This document shows, piece by piece, positions 55,698 to 64,000 of a stretch of DNA of 64,000 nucleotides. This stretch comes from Cupriavidus numazuensis. GTDB lineage: Bacteria; Pseudomonadota; Gammaproteobacteria; Burkholderiales; Burkholderiaceae. Positions within the stretch are counted from its first letter, which is position 1, and each line of letters begins with the position of its first letter. The notes under the pieces are model-generated. The model had not been told where the DNA came from. It was given only the letters and a program-made list of their open reading frames with translations, and searched no databases. The position numbers and the translations under genes are program-made. The stretch lies in contig NZ_CAJPVI010000001.1 in NCBI RefSeq assembly GCF_905397435.1, forward strand, positions 248,001-312,000. The letters are read 5' to 3'.

Positions 55698-56342
55698 TTA
55701 GTTCTTGTTGGCGGTAGCCGCGGCGTCGGCCTGGGCAGTCTGGCTTTCGGCCGGCATGGCCACCAGGCGCACGCGGTCTTCGCGACGGGTACGCAGCTGC
55801 GACGAGATATCCTGGCCCTTGACGTCCTTGCGTCGGCGCATGGTCAGCGCCACGGCCGCGATGATGGCCACCAGCAGGATGATGCCGGCCACTTCGAAGG
55901 CATAGATATAGTCGTTGTAGATCAGCTTGCCGAGCGCACCCGTGTTCGAGTAGCCCGGATCCTGCGAACCGGCGGGCAGCACCGGTGCGGTCGTGCCGAT
56001 GAAGTTGCGCACCAGCACGATGGCCATTTCGGCAATGATCAGCGCACCGACCACGGACGCGAGCGGCACATAGGTCCAGAAGTCCCTGCGCAGGTGCTCG
56101 ATGTCGATATCGATCATCATCACCACGAACAGGAACAGCACCATCACGGCGCCGACATACACCAGCACCAGCAGGATGGCGAGGAATTCCGCCTTGAGCA
56201 GCAACCAGATCGCCGCGGCCGTGAAGAACGACAGTACGAGGAACAGTGCGGAGTGCACCGGGTTCTTCGCGGTGATGACTTTCAGTGCGGAGAGCACCAG
56301 CACCAGCGCAAAGACGTAGAAGATGGTGGTCGTGAGTTCCAT
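55698..56342 (-). CDS. nuoJ: NADH-quinone oxidoreductase subunit J
   Basis: 214 residues from ATG 56342. Five hydrophobic helices include [20 protein letters not shown] and [20 protein letters not shown], the conserved third helix that carries the pi-bulge. A hydrophilic C-terminal tail of about 40 residues is Ala/Asp-rich. An upstream frame start at 56420 is Arg/Pro-rich and rejected. Gap to nuoI: 143 bases, without a gene. Confidence 0.95.
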   Translation of the reverse strand: MELTTTIFYVFALVLVLSALKVITAKNPVHSALFLVLSFFTAAAIWLLLKAEFLAILLVLVYVGAVMVLFLFVVMMIDIDIEHLRRDFWTYVPLASVVGALIIAEMAIVLVRNFIGTTAPVLPAGSQDPGYSNTGALGKLIYNDYIYAFEVAGIILLVAIIAAVALTMRRRKDVKGQDISSQLRTRREDRVRLVAMPAESQTAQADAAATANKN

Positions 56343-56485
56343 GGTCCTTGTCGGATCCTCTCTTGGCCTTCGGCACAAACCTCCCCTACCGGGTGGTCCG
56401 CGCCTGCGGCATCCTTCCATTGGCCCCTTGCGGGGCCCGATTCAAATTCGCTTGGCAGCGCCGGCCAGGCCGGCGCCAGCAGATA

Positions 56486-56977
56486 TCAGCGGTACTTGGC
56501 GTCCGCGGCCTTCGCAGCGGCAATTTGCGGCTCGTAGCGGTCGCCCACTGCCAGCAGCATGTCCTTCGTGAAGTACAGGTCGCCGCGTTTCTCGCCGTGG
56601 TATTCCAGGATCGGCGTTTCGACGACGGCGTCGACCGGGCAGGCCTCTTCGCAGAAGCCGCAGAAAATGCACTTCGTCAGATCGATGTCGTAGCGCGTGG
56701 TACGGCGGGTGCCGTCGGCACGCACATCAGACTCGATCGTGATGGCCAGCGCCGGGCACACGGCTTCGCACAGCTTGCAGGCGATGCAGCGCTCTTCCCC
56801 GTTCGGGTAGCGGCGCAGCGCATGCAGGCCACGGAAACGCGGCGAGATCGGCGTTTTCTCTTCCGGGAACTGGACCGTGACCTTGCGCGCGAAGAGATAG
56901 CGGCCGGTCAGTGCCATACCCTTGAAGAGTTCCTTCAGGAGCAGGCTGTTAAAGAAGTCCTTGATGGCGAGCAGCAT
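56486..56977 (-). CDS. nuoI: NADH-quinone oxidoreductase subunit I
   Basis: 163 residues with two 4Fe-4S ferredoxin motifs, [12 protein letters not shown] and [20 protein letters not shown]. The N-terminal amphipathic helix [20 protein letters not shown] contacts the membrane. It carries clusters N6a and N6b that pass electrons to NuoB. Length and Cys spacing are standard. Confidence 0.97.
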   Translation of the reverse strand: MLLAIKDFFNSLLLKELFKGMALTGRYLFARKVTVQFPEEKTPISPRFRGLHALRRYPNGEERCIACKLCEAVCPALAITIESDVRADGTRRTTRYDIDLTKCIFCGFCEEACPVDAVVETPILEYHGEKRGDLYFTKDMLLAVGDRYEPQIAAAKAADAKYR

Positions 56978-57049
56978 GACGATTGCTTCCTAGTGTTTCC
57001 CGAGGCTCGCGCCGCTTCGTTGCAGCGTGCGCGTCCCTCGTTTGGCCGT

Positions 57050-58114
57050 TCAGTGCCAGATGTTCCAAGGCGACTTGATCCAGATCGCCACGATGATCAG
57101 CCAGCCCACGGTCAGGGGAATGAACACCTTCCAGCCCAGGCGCATGATCTGGTCATAGCGGTAGCGCGGGAACGAGGCACGAATCCAGATGAAGACGGAC
57201 AGCAGCAGGAATACCTTGATCAGCAGCCAGAAGAAGCCGGGGATCGCGTTGGTCAGGAAGCTCGAGAACGGAGGCGCCCAGCCACCCAGGAACATCAGCG
57301 AGGTCATCGTCGAGATGATGATCATGTTGATGTATTCGGCCAGGAAGAACAGCGCAAAGCCCATGCCCGAGTATTCGATCATGTGGCCGGCCACGATTTC
57401 CGACTCGCCTTCCACCACGTCGAACGGGTGGCGGTTGGTTTCGGCCACGCCCGAGATGAAGTACACAGCGAACATCGGCAGCAGCGGCAGCCAGTTCCAC
57501 GAGAGGACGTTGATCCCCATGTTGGCGAAGTAGCCGGTGTTCTGGCCGTTGACGATTGCCGACAGGTTCAGGCTGCCTGCGACCATCAGCACTGTCACCA
57601 GCGCGAAGCCCATGGCGATTTCATACGACACCATCTGCGCGGCGGCGCGCATGCCGCCCAGGAACGCGTACTTCGAGTTCGAGGACCAGCCGGCCAGGAT
57701 CACGCCGTAGACACCGACCGAGCTGATCGCCATCACGTACAGCAGGCCCGCGTTCACGTTGGCCATGACAACTTCTGCCTGGAACGGAATCACCGCCCAG
57801 ACCGCCACGGCGGGCATCAGCACCATCAGCGGCGCAACAAGGTACATGCCCTTGCTGACCTGCGTCGGCATCATGACTTCCTTGAGCAGCAGCTTCAGCA
57901 CGTCGGCAATCGGCTGCAGCAGGCCCAGCGGGCCGACGCGGTTCGGACCCAGACGCACGTGCATCCAGCCGATCAGCTTTCGCTCCCACAGAATCAGGTA
58001 AGCCACGCACAGCAGCAGCGGCACCACAATGAGCACGGCCCGAATCAGGATCCACAGCGGCGTCCAAGCGCCGCCGAAGATGGCGTGGCCTTGCGAGGTA
58101 ATCCAGTCGATCAT
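57050..58114 (-). CDS. nuoH: NADH-quinone oxidoreductase subunit H
   Basis: 354 residues, about eight transmembrane helices. The conserved blocks [20 protein letters not shown] and [20 protein letters not shown] are present. The second is the quinone-cavity loop with its essential acidic residues. It forms the quinone entry and junction to the hydrophilic arm. It lies 27 bases after nuoG. Confidence 0.97.
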   Translation of the reverse strand: MIDWITSQGHAIFGGAWTPLWILIRAVLIVVPLLLCVAYLILWERKLIGWMHVRLGPNRVGPLGLLQPIADVLKLLLKEVMMPTQVSKGMYLVAPLMVLMPAVAVWAVIPFQAEVVMANVNAGLLYVMAISSVGVYGVILAGWSSNSKYAFLGGMRAAAQMVSYEIAMGFALVTVLMVAGSLNLSAIVNGQNTGYFANMGINVLSWNWLPLLPMFAVYFISGVAETNRHPFDVVEGESEIVAGHMIEYSGMGFALFFLAEYINMIIISTMTSLMFLGGWAPPFSSFLTNAIPGFFWLLIKVFLLLSVFIWIRASFPRYRYDQIMRLGWKVFIPLTVGWLIIVAIWIKSPWNIWH

Positions 58115-58141
58115 GTTGCGTTCTCGCTATTCTTGTATGGC

Positions 58142-60517
58142 TCAGGCCGCGCCGGCCGTTGCAGCGGCCTTCTGGCCGGCGGACAGGTCGATAGCCTTCT
58201 CGACCTTGACCGTGCCGAACATCGCGCCGAGGCTCATCGCCGCCGGCGTTGCAGCCGGAACGCGCACGGTGTTCGCCGGCAGCGTGTTTTCCAGCACGCC
58301 CGGCAGCACCACGCTACCCTCGCCCTGCGTCACGCGGACCGGATCGCCCGACTGGATACCCAGGCCGGCGAACAGGTCGGCGGACAGCGCCACTTGCTGC
58401 GCGCGGCGGGCCGCGGCGGTCAGCTGCAGCGATTCGGCACGACGCACGATCGGGTCGGCGTGGTAGATCGGCACATCTGCAATACGCTCGATGCCATTGG
58501 CAGCGGCGGCGCTCACGCGGATCGGCGCGTCGGTGGCGTTGCTCAGTTGCGGCGCAACCGGGCTGGCCAGCACTTCGGCGCGAACCGCTTCGGCGCTGTC
58601 GTAGTCGAAACCGGCCACGTCCAGCAGGTTACCCAGCACGCGCAGCACCTTCCAGGCCGGACGCGATTCGCCCAGCGCACGCACCACACCGTTGAAGCTC
58701 TGCGGCAGGCCTTCGCAGTTGACGAAGGTGCCAGCGGTTTCGGTGAACGGCGTGACCGGCAGGATCACGTCGGCATACTGCATGGCTGCTTCCGAGCGGA
58801 ACGGCGACAGCACGACCACGGTGCCAGCCTGGGCCAGCGCGGCCAGGGCCTTGCGCGGATCGGCGGCGTCGAACTCGGGCTCGGTGTTGAGCAGCACGTA
58901 AGCCTTGCGCGGCGACTCCAGCATCGCTTGCGCATTGGCACCGCCCTGCTTCGGCAGCGCGCCGGCGACATAGCCGCCCACGGTGTTCGCTGCCTCGGTC
59001 AGGAAGCCCAGCTTGGCGCCGGTTTCCGTGGCGATCCACTGTGCCAGCGCGTGCAGCGCGGCGAATTGCGGGTGACGCACAGCCTCGTTGCCGAGGAACA
59101 CGGCACGGCGCTCGCCCGACAGCAGCGCGTCGGCGGCGGCACGGGCAGCATCGTTACCGTCAAAACCTTCGGTGCCTGCCGGTGCGGCGACGCCCTTGGC
59201 CGTCGCCACGGCGCGGGCGATACCGGCCAGCGCAGCGGTCCAGCCCGAGGGGGCCACGTCGATACGTGCAGCCAGCGGCATCAGCAGGTCTTCACCGCCA
59301 GCACCGAGCAGGGCGACGCGAGCGCCCTTCTTGCCAGCCTGGCGCAAGCGCGAGGCCAGCAGCGGATGATCCTTGCGCAGCGACGAGCCGATCACCAGCA
59401 CGCGTTGCAGCGTGGACACGTCAGCCACCGGCATGCCGAGCCACGGCGCACCCTTCAGCGTTGCCGAGAAATCGGACTGACGCAGGCGGAAGTCGACGTT
59501 GTCGCTGCCAATGCCGCGCATCAGCTTGCCCAGCAGGTACAGCTCTTCCAGCGTGCTGTGCGGACTGGCCAGTGCGGCGATCTGGTCGGCGCCATGATCG
59601 CGCTTGATGCTCGCGAGGCCATTGGCCACGTATTCGAGCGCCGTCTGCCAGTCGGTTTCGATCCACTGGCCGCCCTGCTTCAGCAGCGGGCGAGTCAGGC
59701 GGTCGGCACTGTTCAGGCCTTCATACGAGAAGCGATCCTTGTCCGAGATCCAGCACTCGTTGACGTCTTCGTTCTCGAGCGGCAGCACGCGCATGACGCG
59801 CTGGTTCTTGCTCTGGACGACAAGGTTGGCACCCAGGCCGTCGTGCGGCGACACCGACTTGCGGCGTGCGAGCTCCCACGTACGGGCCGAGTAGCGGAAC
59901 GGCTTGCTGGTCAGCGCGCCGACCGGGCACAGGTCGATCATGTTGCCGGACAGTTCCGAATCCACGGTCTGGCCGACGAAGGTCGTGATTTCCGAGTGCT
60001 CGCCGCGGCCCAGCATGCCCAGCTCCATCACGCCGGCCACTTCCTGGCCAAAGCGCACGCAGCGGGTGCAGTGGATGCAGCGGGTCATCTCCTCCATGGA
60101 GATCAGCGGGCCCACATTCTTGTGGAACACCACGCGCTTCTCTTCCTTGTAGCGCGACTCCGAAGCACCATAGCCCACGGCCAGATCCTGCAGCTGGCAT
60201 TCGCCGCCCTGATCGCAGATCGGGCAGTCGAGCGGGTGGTTGATCAGCAGGAATTCCATCACGGACTTCTGCGCCTTGACGGCCTTCTCCGAATTGGTGA
60301 AGACCTTCATGCCCGGGGTCACCGGGGTGGCACAGGCCGGCAGCGCCTTGGGCGCCTTTTCAACTTCAACCAGACACATGCGGCAGTTGGCCGCGATGGA
60401 CAGTTTGCGGTGGTAGCAGAAGTGCGGGATGTAGGTGCCCAGCTTGCGGGCGGCTTCCATCACCAGGCTGCCTTCAGCAACCTCAACCTTCTTGCCGTCG
60501 ATCTCGAGTTCAACCAT
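58142..60517 (-). CDS. nuoG: NADH-quinone oxidoreductase subunit G
   Basis: 791 residues. The N-terminal 2Fe-2S domain has CYHRKLSIAANCRMCLVEVE (Cys set). The His-Cys motif HPLDCPICDQGGECQLQDLA is followed by CIHCTRCVRFGQEVAGVMEL for a 4Fe-4S cluster and by IDLCPVGALTSKPFRYSART. The rest is a molybdopterin-oxidoreductase-like domain (about 220-690) that has lost the cofactor role. It transfers electrons from NuoF to NuoI. An Ala-rich C-terminus ends the protein. Confidence 0.97.
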   Translation of the reverse strand: MVELEIDGKKVEVAEGSLVMEAARKLGTYIPHFCYHRKLSIAANCRMCLVEVEKAPKALPACATPVTPGMKVFTNSEKAVKAQKSVMEFLLINHPLDCPICDQGGECQLQDLAVGYGASESRYKEEKRVVFHKNVGPLISMEEMTRCIHCTRCVRFGQEVAGVMELGMLGRGEHSEITTFVGQTVDSELSGNMIDLCPVGALTSKPFRYSARTWELARRKSVSPHDGLGANLVVQSKNQRVMRVLPLENEDVNECWISDKDRFSYEGLNSADRLTRPLLKQGGQWIETDWQTALEYVANGLASIKRDHGADQIAALASPHSTLEELYLLGKLMRGIGSDNVDFRLRQSDFSATLKGAPWLGMPVADVSTLQRVLVIGSSLRKDHPLLASRLRQAGKKGARVALLGAGGEDLLMPLAARIDVAPSGWTAALAGIARAVATAKGVAAPAGTEGFDGNDAARAAADALLSGERRAVFLGNEAVRHPQFAALHALAQWIATETGAKLGFLTEAANTVGGYVAGALPKQGGANAQAMLESPRKAYVLLNTEPEFDAADPRKALAALAQAGTVVVLSPFRSEAAMQYADVILPVTPFTETAGTFVNCEGLPQSFNGVVRALGESRPAWKVLRVLGNLLDVAGFDYDSAEAVRAEVLASPVAPQLSNATDAPIRVSAAAANGIERIADVPIYHADPIVRRAESLQLTAAARRAQQVALSADLFAGLGIQSGDPVRVTQGEGSVVLPGVLENTLPANTVRVPAATPAAMSLGAMFGTVKVEKAIDLSAGQKAAATAGAA

Positions 60518-60529
60518 GTTCTGCCACGC

Positions 60530-61825
60530 TTAGATGTAGGCCGGAACCATGCACTGCTTGTGTTCGACGTGATATTCGAACTCTTTCCAGTAGTGCTTGA
60601 GCATGCCGCGGATCGGCATCGCCGCGGCATCGCCGAGCGCGCAGATGGTGCGGCCCATGATGTTTTCCGCGACGTTATTGAGCAGGTCCAGGTCTTCCTG
60701 GCGCCCTTCTCCGTGTTCAATGCGATTGACCATGCGGTACAGCCAGCCGGTGCCTTCACGGCACGGCGTGCACTGGCCGCACGATTCTTCAAAATAGAAA
60801 TACGACAGGCGCAGCAGCGAGCGCACCATGCAGCGCGTCTCGTCCATCACGATCACGGCGCCCGAGCCCAGCATCGAGCCGGCCTTGGCGATCGAGTCGT
60901 AGTCCATGTCGGACGCCATCATCATCTCGCCCGGCACGACCGGTGCGGACGAACCACCCGGAATCACTGCCTTGATGCGCTTGCCGCCGCGCATGCCGCC
61001 GGCCAGCTCGAGCAGCTTGGCGAACGGCGTGCCCAGCGGGATCTCGTAGTTGCCCGGACGCTCGACGTCACCGGAGATCGAGAAGATCTTGGTGCCGCCG
61101 TTGTTCGGCTTGCCCATCTTCAGGTAGTTCTCCGGGCCAACGGCCAGCAGGAACGGCACCGCGGCAAACGTCTCGGTGTTGTTGATGGTGGTCGGCTTGC
61201 CGTACAGGCCGAAGCTGGCCGGGAAAGGCGGCTTGAAACGCGGCTGGCCCTTCTTGCCTTCCAGCGATTCGAGCAGCGCAGTTTCCTCGCCGCAGATGTA
61301 CGCGCCATAGCCATGGTGGGCGTGCAACTGGAAGTTGAAGCCCGAACCCAGGATGTTGTCACCGAGGAAACCTGCGGCACGCGCCTCTTCGAGGGCTTCC
61401 TCGAAGATCTTGTATTCGTTCCAGATCTCGCCGTGGATGTAGTTGTAGCCCACGGTGATGCCCATCGCGTAAGCGCCGATGGCCATGCCCTCGATCAGCG
61501 AGTGCGGGTTGTAGCGGATGATGTCGCGATCCTTGAACGTACCGGGCTCGCCCTCATCGGTATTGCAGACGAGGTACTTCTGGCCCGGGAACGTACGCGG
61601 CATGAAGCTCCACTTCAGGCCGGTCGGGAAGCCTGCGCCCCCACGGCCACGCAGGCCGGAAGCCTTGACGTCGGCGATCACCTGCTCGGGCGGGATCTTC
61701 TCGGTCAGGATGCGCTTGAGCTGCTGGTAGCCGCCGCGCTTGACGTAGTCTTCCAGGTGCCAGTTCTTGCCATCCAGGCCGGCCAGGATCAGCGGCTGGA
61801 TGTGGCGGTCGTGCAGAGAGGTCAT
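60530..61825 (-). CDS. nuoF: NADH-quinone oxidoreductase subunit F
   Basis: 431 residues. The FMN/NADH-binding Gly-rich loop is [16 protein letters not shown], followed by [15 protein letters not shown]. The C-terminal 4Fe-4S (N3) motif is [15 protein letters not shown]. It oxidises NADH at the tip of the hydrophilic arm. The start is one base after the nuoE stop region (61827), so the two are tightly coupled. Confidence 0.98.
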   Translation of the reverse strand: MTSLHDRHIQPLILAGLDGKNWHLEDYVKRGGYQQLKRILTEKIPPEQVIADVKASGLRGRGGAGFPTGLKWSFMPRTFPGQKYLVCNTDEGEPGTFKDRDIIRYNPHSLIEGMAIGAYAMGITVGYNYIHGEIWNEYKIFEEALEEARAAGFLGDNILGSGFNFQLHAHHGYGAYICGEETALLESLEGKKGQPRFKPPFPASFGLYGKPTTINNTETFAAVPFLLAVGPENYLKMGKPNNGGTKIFSISGDVERPGNYEIPLGTPFAKLLELAGGMRGGKRIKAVIPGGSSAPVVPGEMMMASDMDYDSIAKAGSMLGSGAVIVMDETRCMVRSLLRLSYFYFEESCGQCTPCREGTGWLYRMVNRIEHGEGRQEDLDLLNNVAENIMGRTICALGDAAAMPIRGMLKHYWKEFEYHVEHKQCMVPAYI

Positions 61826-61826
61826 G

Positions 61827-62333
61827 TTACTTTGCCCCCTTGGCGGCAGCGTCGGCCTTCAGCTCGTCGACCAGCGCGTCGAGCTTGTCGTCGCTCATGA
61901 AGCTGCACATGCGGGTGTTGTTGACGATCATTACCGGCGCGTCGCCGCAGGCGCCCATGCACTCACCCTCTTTGAGGGTGAAGCAGCCGTCGGCAGTGGT
62001 CTCGTTGTAATCGATGCCAAGCTTGCGCTTGAGATACTCGCCGGCCCGCTCGCCGCCCGACAGGGCGCACGGCAGGTTGGTACAGACGGCGAGCTTGAAT
62101 TTGCCCACCGGCTTGGTGTCGTACATGTTGTAGAAGGTCGCCACCTCTTCCACCCACACGGGCGGCATGTCGAGGTAGCTGGCGACGAACTGCATGACTT
62201 CGGGGGAAACCCAGCCCACCTCGCCCTGTGCCACGGCAAGCGCCGCCATCACGGCCGACTGCTTCTGGTCGGCCGGATACTTCGCGATCGCGCGATCGAT
62301 TTCCTTGAGAGCTTCTGCTGATAGCATGGTCAT
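61827..62333 (-). CDS. nuoE: NADH-quinone oxidoreductase subunit E
   Basis: 168 residues, thioredoxin-like fold. The 2Fe-2S (N1a) Cys are in [15 protein letters not shown] and [15 protein letters not shown]. Start ATG 62333 or ATG 62327 (MLSAEALKE) are both possible; no clear ribosome site distinguishes them. It works with NuoF at the NADH site. The 182-base gap to nuoD is longer than other gaps in the operon, and I see no gene or hairpin of note in it. Confidence 0.96.
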   Translation of the reverse strand: MTMLSAEALKEIDRAIAKYPADQKQSAVMAALAVAQGEVGWVSPEVMQFVASYLDMPPVWVEEVATFYNMYDTKPVGKFKLAVCTNLPCALSGGERAGEYLKRKLGIDYNETTADGCFTLKEGECMGACGDAPVMIVNNTRMCSFMSDDKLDALVDELKADAAAKGAK

Positions 62334-62515
62334 TGCAGTAAAACGGCGGAGGCAGCAAACGGGCTTGCATCCGCAGGTTTGCAGCCGTCGCTGCCTGTTC
62401 CGCCGGCGGGCCTTAGGCCCTGCCGTTCCGCCGTGGGTTTCCCCGCCGCTCCCCGATGACGCACCGGTCGCGGCAAGGAAGCGCCCGGATCGTCGTCCAG
62501 GCCAGCGGTCCGTGT

Positions 62516-63769
62516 TTAGCGGTCGATCTCGCCGAAGACGATGTCTTGCGTGCCGATGATCGTTACCGCGTCAGCAATCATGTGTCCCTTGGCCATCTCG
62601 TCGAGGGCGGCCAGGTGGGGGAAGCCGGGTGCGCGGATCTTCAGGCGGTACGGCTTGTTCGCGCCGTCAGAGATCGCGTAGATACCGAATTCACCCTTCG
62701 GGTGCTCCACCGCTGCATACGCTTCACCTTCCGGCACGTGCATGCCTTCGGTGAACAGCTTGAAGTGGTGGATCAGTTCTTCCATGTTCGACTTCATGTC
62801 CACCCGCGACGGCGGCGCAACCTTGTGGTTGTCCGTGATCACCGGGCCCGGATTGCGGCGCAGCCATTCGATGCACTGCTTGATGATGCGGTTGGACTGG
62901 CGCATTTCTTCGACGCGGACCAGGTAGCGCGCGTAGCAGTCGCCGCCCACGCCCACCGGCACATCGAAGTCCATCTTGTCGTACACCTCGTACGGCTGCT
63001 TCTTGCGCAGGTCCCAGGCAATGCCCGAACCACGCAGCATCGGCCCGGTGAAACCCATCTGCAGCGCACGCTCCGGGCTGACCACACCGATATCGACCAG
63101 GCGTTGCTTCCAGATCCGGTTGTCGGTCAGCAGCGTCTCGTACTCGTCGACGTACTTCGGGAACCGGTTGGTGAAGTCCTCGATAAAGTCCAGCAGCGAG
63201 CCCGAACGCGCTTCGTTCATGACCTTGATGGCACGCTCGTTGTGAACCTTGGACGCCCGATATTGCGGCATTGTGTCAGGCAGGTCGCGATACACGCCGC
63301 CCGGACGGTAGTAGGCCGCGTGCATGCGCGCGCCCGACACCGCCTCGTACATATCGAACATGTCCTCCCGCTCGCGGAACGCGTAGAGGAACACCGCCAT
63401 CGCGCCCACGTCGAGCGCATGCGCGCCGATCCACATCAGGTGGTTCAGCAGGCGGGTGATTTCGTCGAACATCACGCGGATGTACTGCGCGCGGATCGGC
63501 ACTTCGATGCCGAGCAGCCGCTCGATCGCCATCACGTAGGCATGTTCGTTGGACATCATCGACACGTAGTCGAGACGGTCCATGTACGGAACGTTCTGGA
63601 TCCAGCTCTTCTGCTCTGCCAGCTTTTCGGTGGCACGGTGCAGCAGGCCGATGTGCGGATCGGCACGCTGGATCACTTCGCCGTCCAGCTCCAGCACAAG
63701 GCGCAGCACGCCGTGTGCGGCCGGGTGCTGCGGGCCGAAGTTCAGGGTGTAATTCTTGATATCTGCCAT
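62516..63769 (-). CDS. nuoD: NADH-quinone oxidoreductase subunit D
   Basis: 417 residues. The quinone-site loop [20 protein letters not shown], split by a conserved His pair, and VGPxHxGLL-like [20 protein letters not shown] are present. [20 protein letters not shown] and the late [13 protein letters not shown] end are family marks. NuoD forms part of the quinone pocket at the junction with NuoH and NuoB. It lies nine bases after the nuoC stop. Confidence 0.97.
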
Positions 63770-63778
63770 GGCGCGTAA

Positions 63779-64000
63779 TCAGTGCTGCGTGCCGCCGTAG
63801 TTTTCCTCGCGGATCACGCGCGGCGTGATTTCGCGGGGTTCGATCGTGACCGGCTGGTAAATGACCCGCTTCTGCTCGGGGTCGTAGCGCATTTCCACGT
63901 AACCCGACACCGGGAAGTCCTTGCGGAACGGGTGGCCGACAAAACCGTAATCGGTCAGCAGGCGGCGCAGGTCCGGATGGTCTTCAAAGACGATGCCATA
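63779..64000 (-). CDS. nuoC: NADH-quinone oxidoreductase subunit C, C-terminal fragment
   Basis: The gene runs off the window end; 73 residues and the stop TGA (63781-63779) are present. The visible part, from [20 protein letters not shown] to [20 protein letters not shown] and [18 protein letters not shown] (separate parts), is the conserved NuoC C-terminus (30 kDa subunit). NuoC supports the quinone-reducing module with NuoB and NuoD; here it is a separate gene and not fused to nuoD as in E. coli. Confidence 0.95.
   Translation of the reverse strand, partial: YGIVFEDHPDLRRLLTDYGFVGHPFRKDFPVSGYVEMRYDPEQKRVIYQPVTIEPREITPRVIREENYGGTQH

Noticed and set aside
56348..61900. Open frame of 1850 codons on the plus strand, antisense to nuoI, nuoH, nuoG and nuoF
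   Set aside because: It is the complementary-frame shadow of GC-rich coding DNA: rich in Arg, His, Gln and Ala, without domains, and it covers several unambiguous nuo genes.

Overview
The window is high-GC DNA from a beta-proteobacterium of the Burkholderiales. A Cupriavidus/Ralstonia-type genome fits best. The evidence is the pair of Bug (TctC-like) solute-binding proteins, the nuo gene order followed by a DUF2818 gene, the urt-ure nitrogen block, the bo-type quinol oxidase and the abundance of CoA-ester catabolic genes. No rRNA, tRNA, CRISPR array, prophage or classical insertion sequence was seen. Almost everything reads as chromosomal core or soft-core.

Layout. 1-4.2 kb: the tail of a DAHP synthase, two tandem single-haem cytochromes c, and a MoxR ATPase / GNAT acetyltransferase / CoxE-like VWA cluster. 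4.2-13.3 kb: a branched-chain-amino-acid-type binding protein, a LysR regulator divergent from a Bug binding protein plus an N-formylglutamate amidohydrolase-like gene, a lipoprotein with a Ser/Lys tail, an M14 carboxypeptidase, YaaA, a PIN protein and an aminotransferase. 13.3-26.4 kb: CoA-ester catabolism (3-hydroxyacyl-CoA dehydrogenase, enoyl-CoA hydratase, histidine phosphatase, acyl-CoA-dehydrogenase-type phosphotransferase, and an ACAD11-like dehydrogenase with a divergent LysR). Mixed in are two GSTs, a second Bug protein, a gamma-glutamyltransferase and a CAP-domain lipoprotein. 26.4-27.9 kb: an unrecognised gene and an XRE regulator.

27.9-40.6 kb: one minus-strand block that reads urtABCDE-ureD-ureA-hupE-ureB-ureC-ureE-(DUF559)-ureF-ureG. 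It combines the urea ABC importer, urease, its accessory proteins and a nickel permease. Upstream of urtA lie an exact sigma-54 -24/-12 promoter match and an exact NtrC-type palindrome, so nitrogen control of the block is strongly suggested. Between ureE and ureF sits a 435-bp unit bounded by 48-bp inverted repeats and carrying a DUF559 (PD-(D/E)XK-type) reading frame. It is the most element-like object in the window.

40.6-44.5 kb: cyoABCD quinol oxidase. 45.1-48.6 kb: two MaoC-type hydratases and a two-subunit acyl-CoA dehydrogenase pair. 48.6-50.2 kb: DUF1178, a NUDIX hydrolase and DUF2818. 50.2-64 kb: respiratory complex I, nuoN back to the C-terminal part of nuoC, cut by the window end. 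NuoL carries a His-rich insertion.

Functions and starts were assigned by reading motifs and start context directly. No database search was possible.
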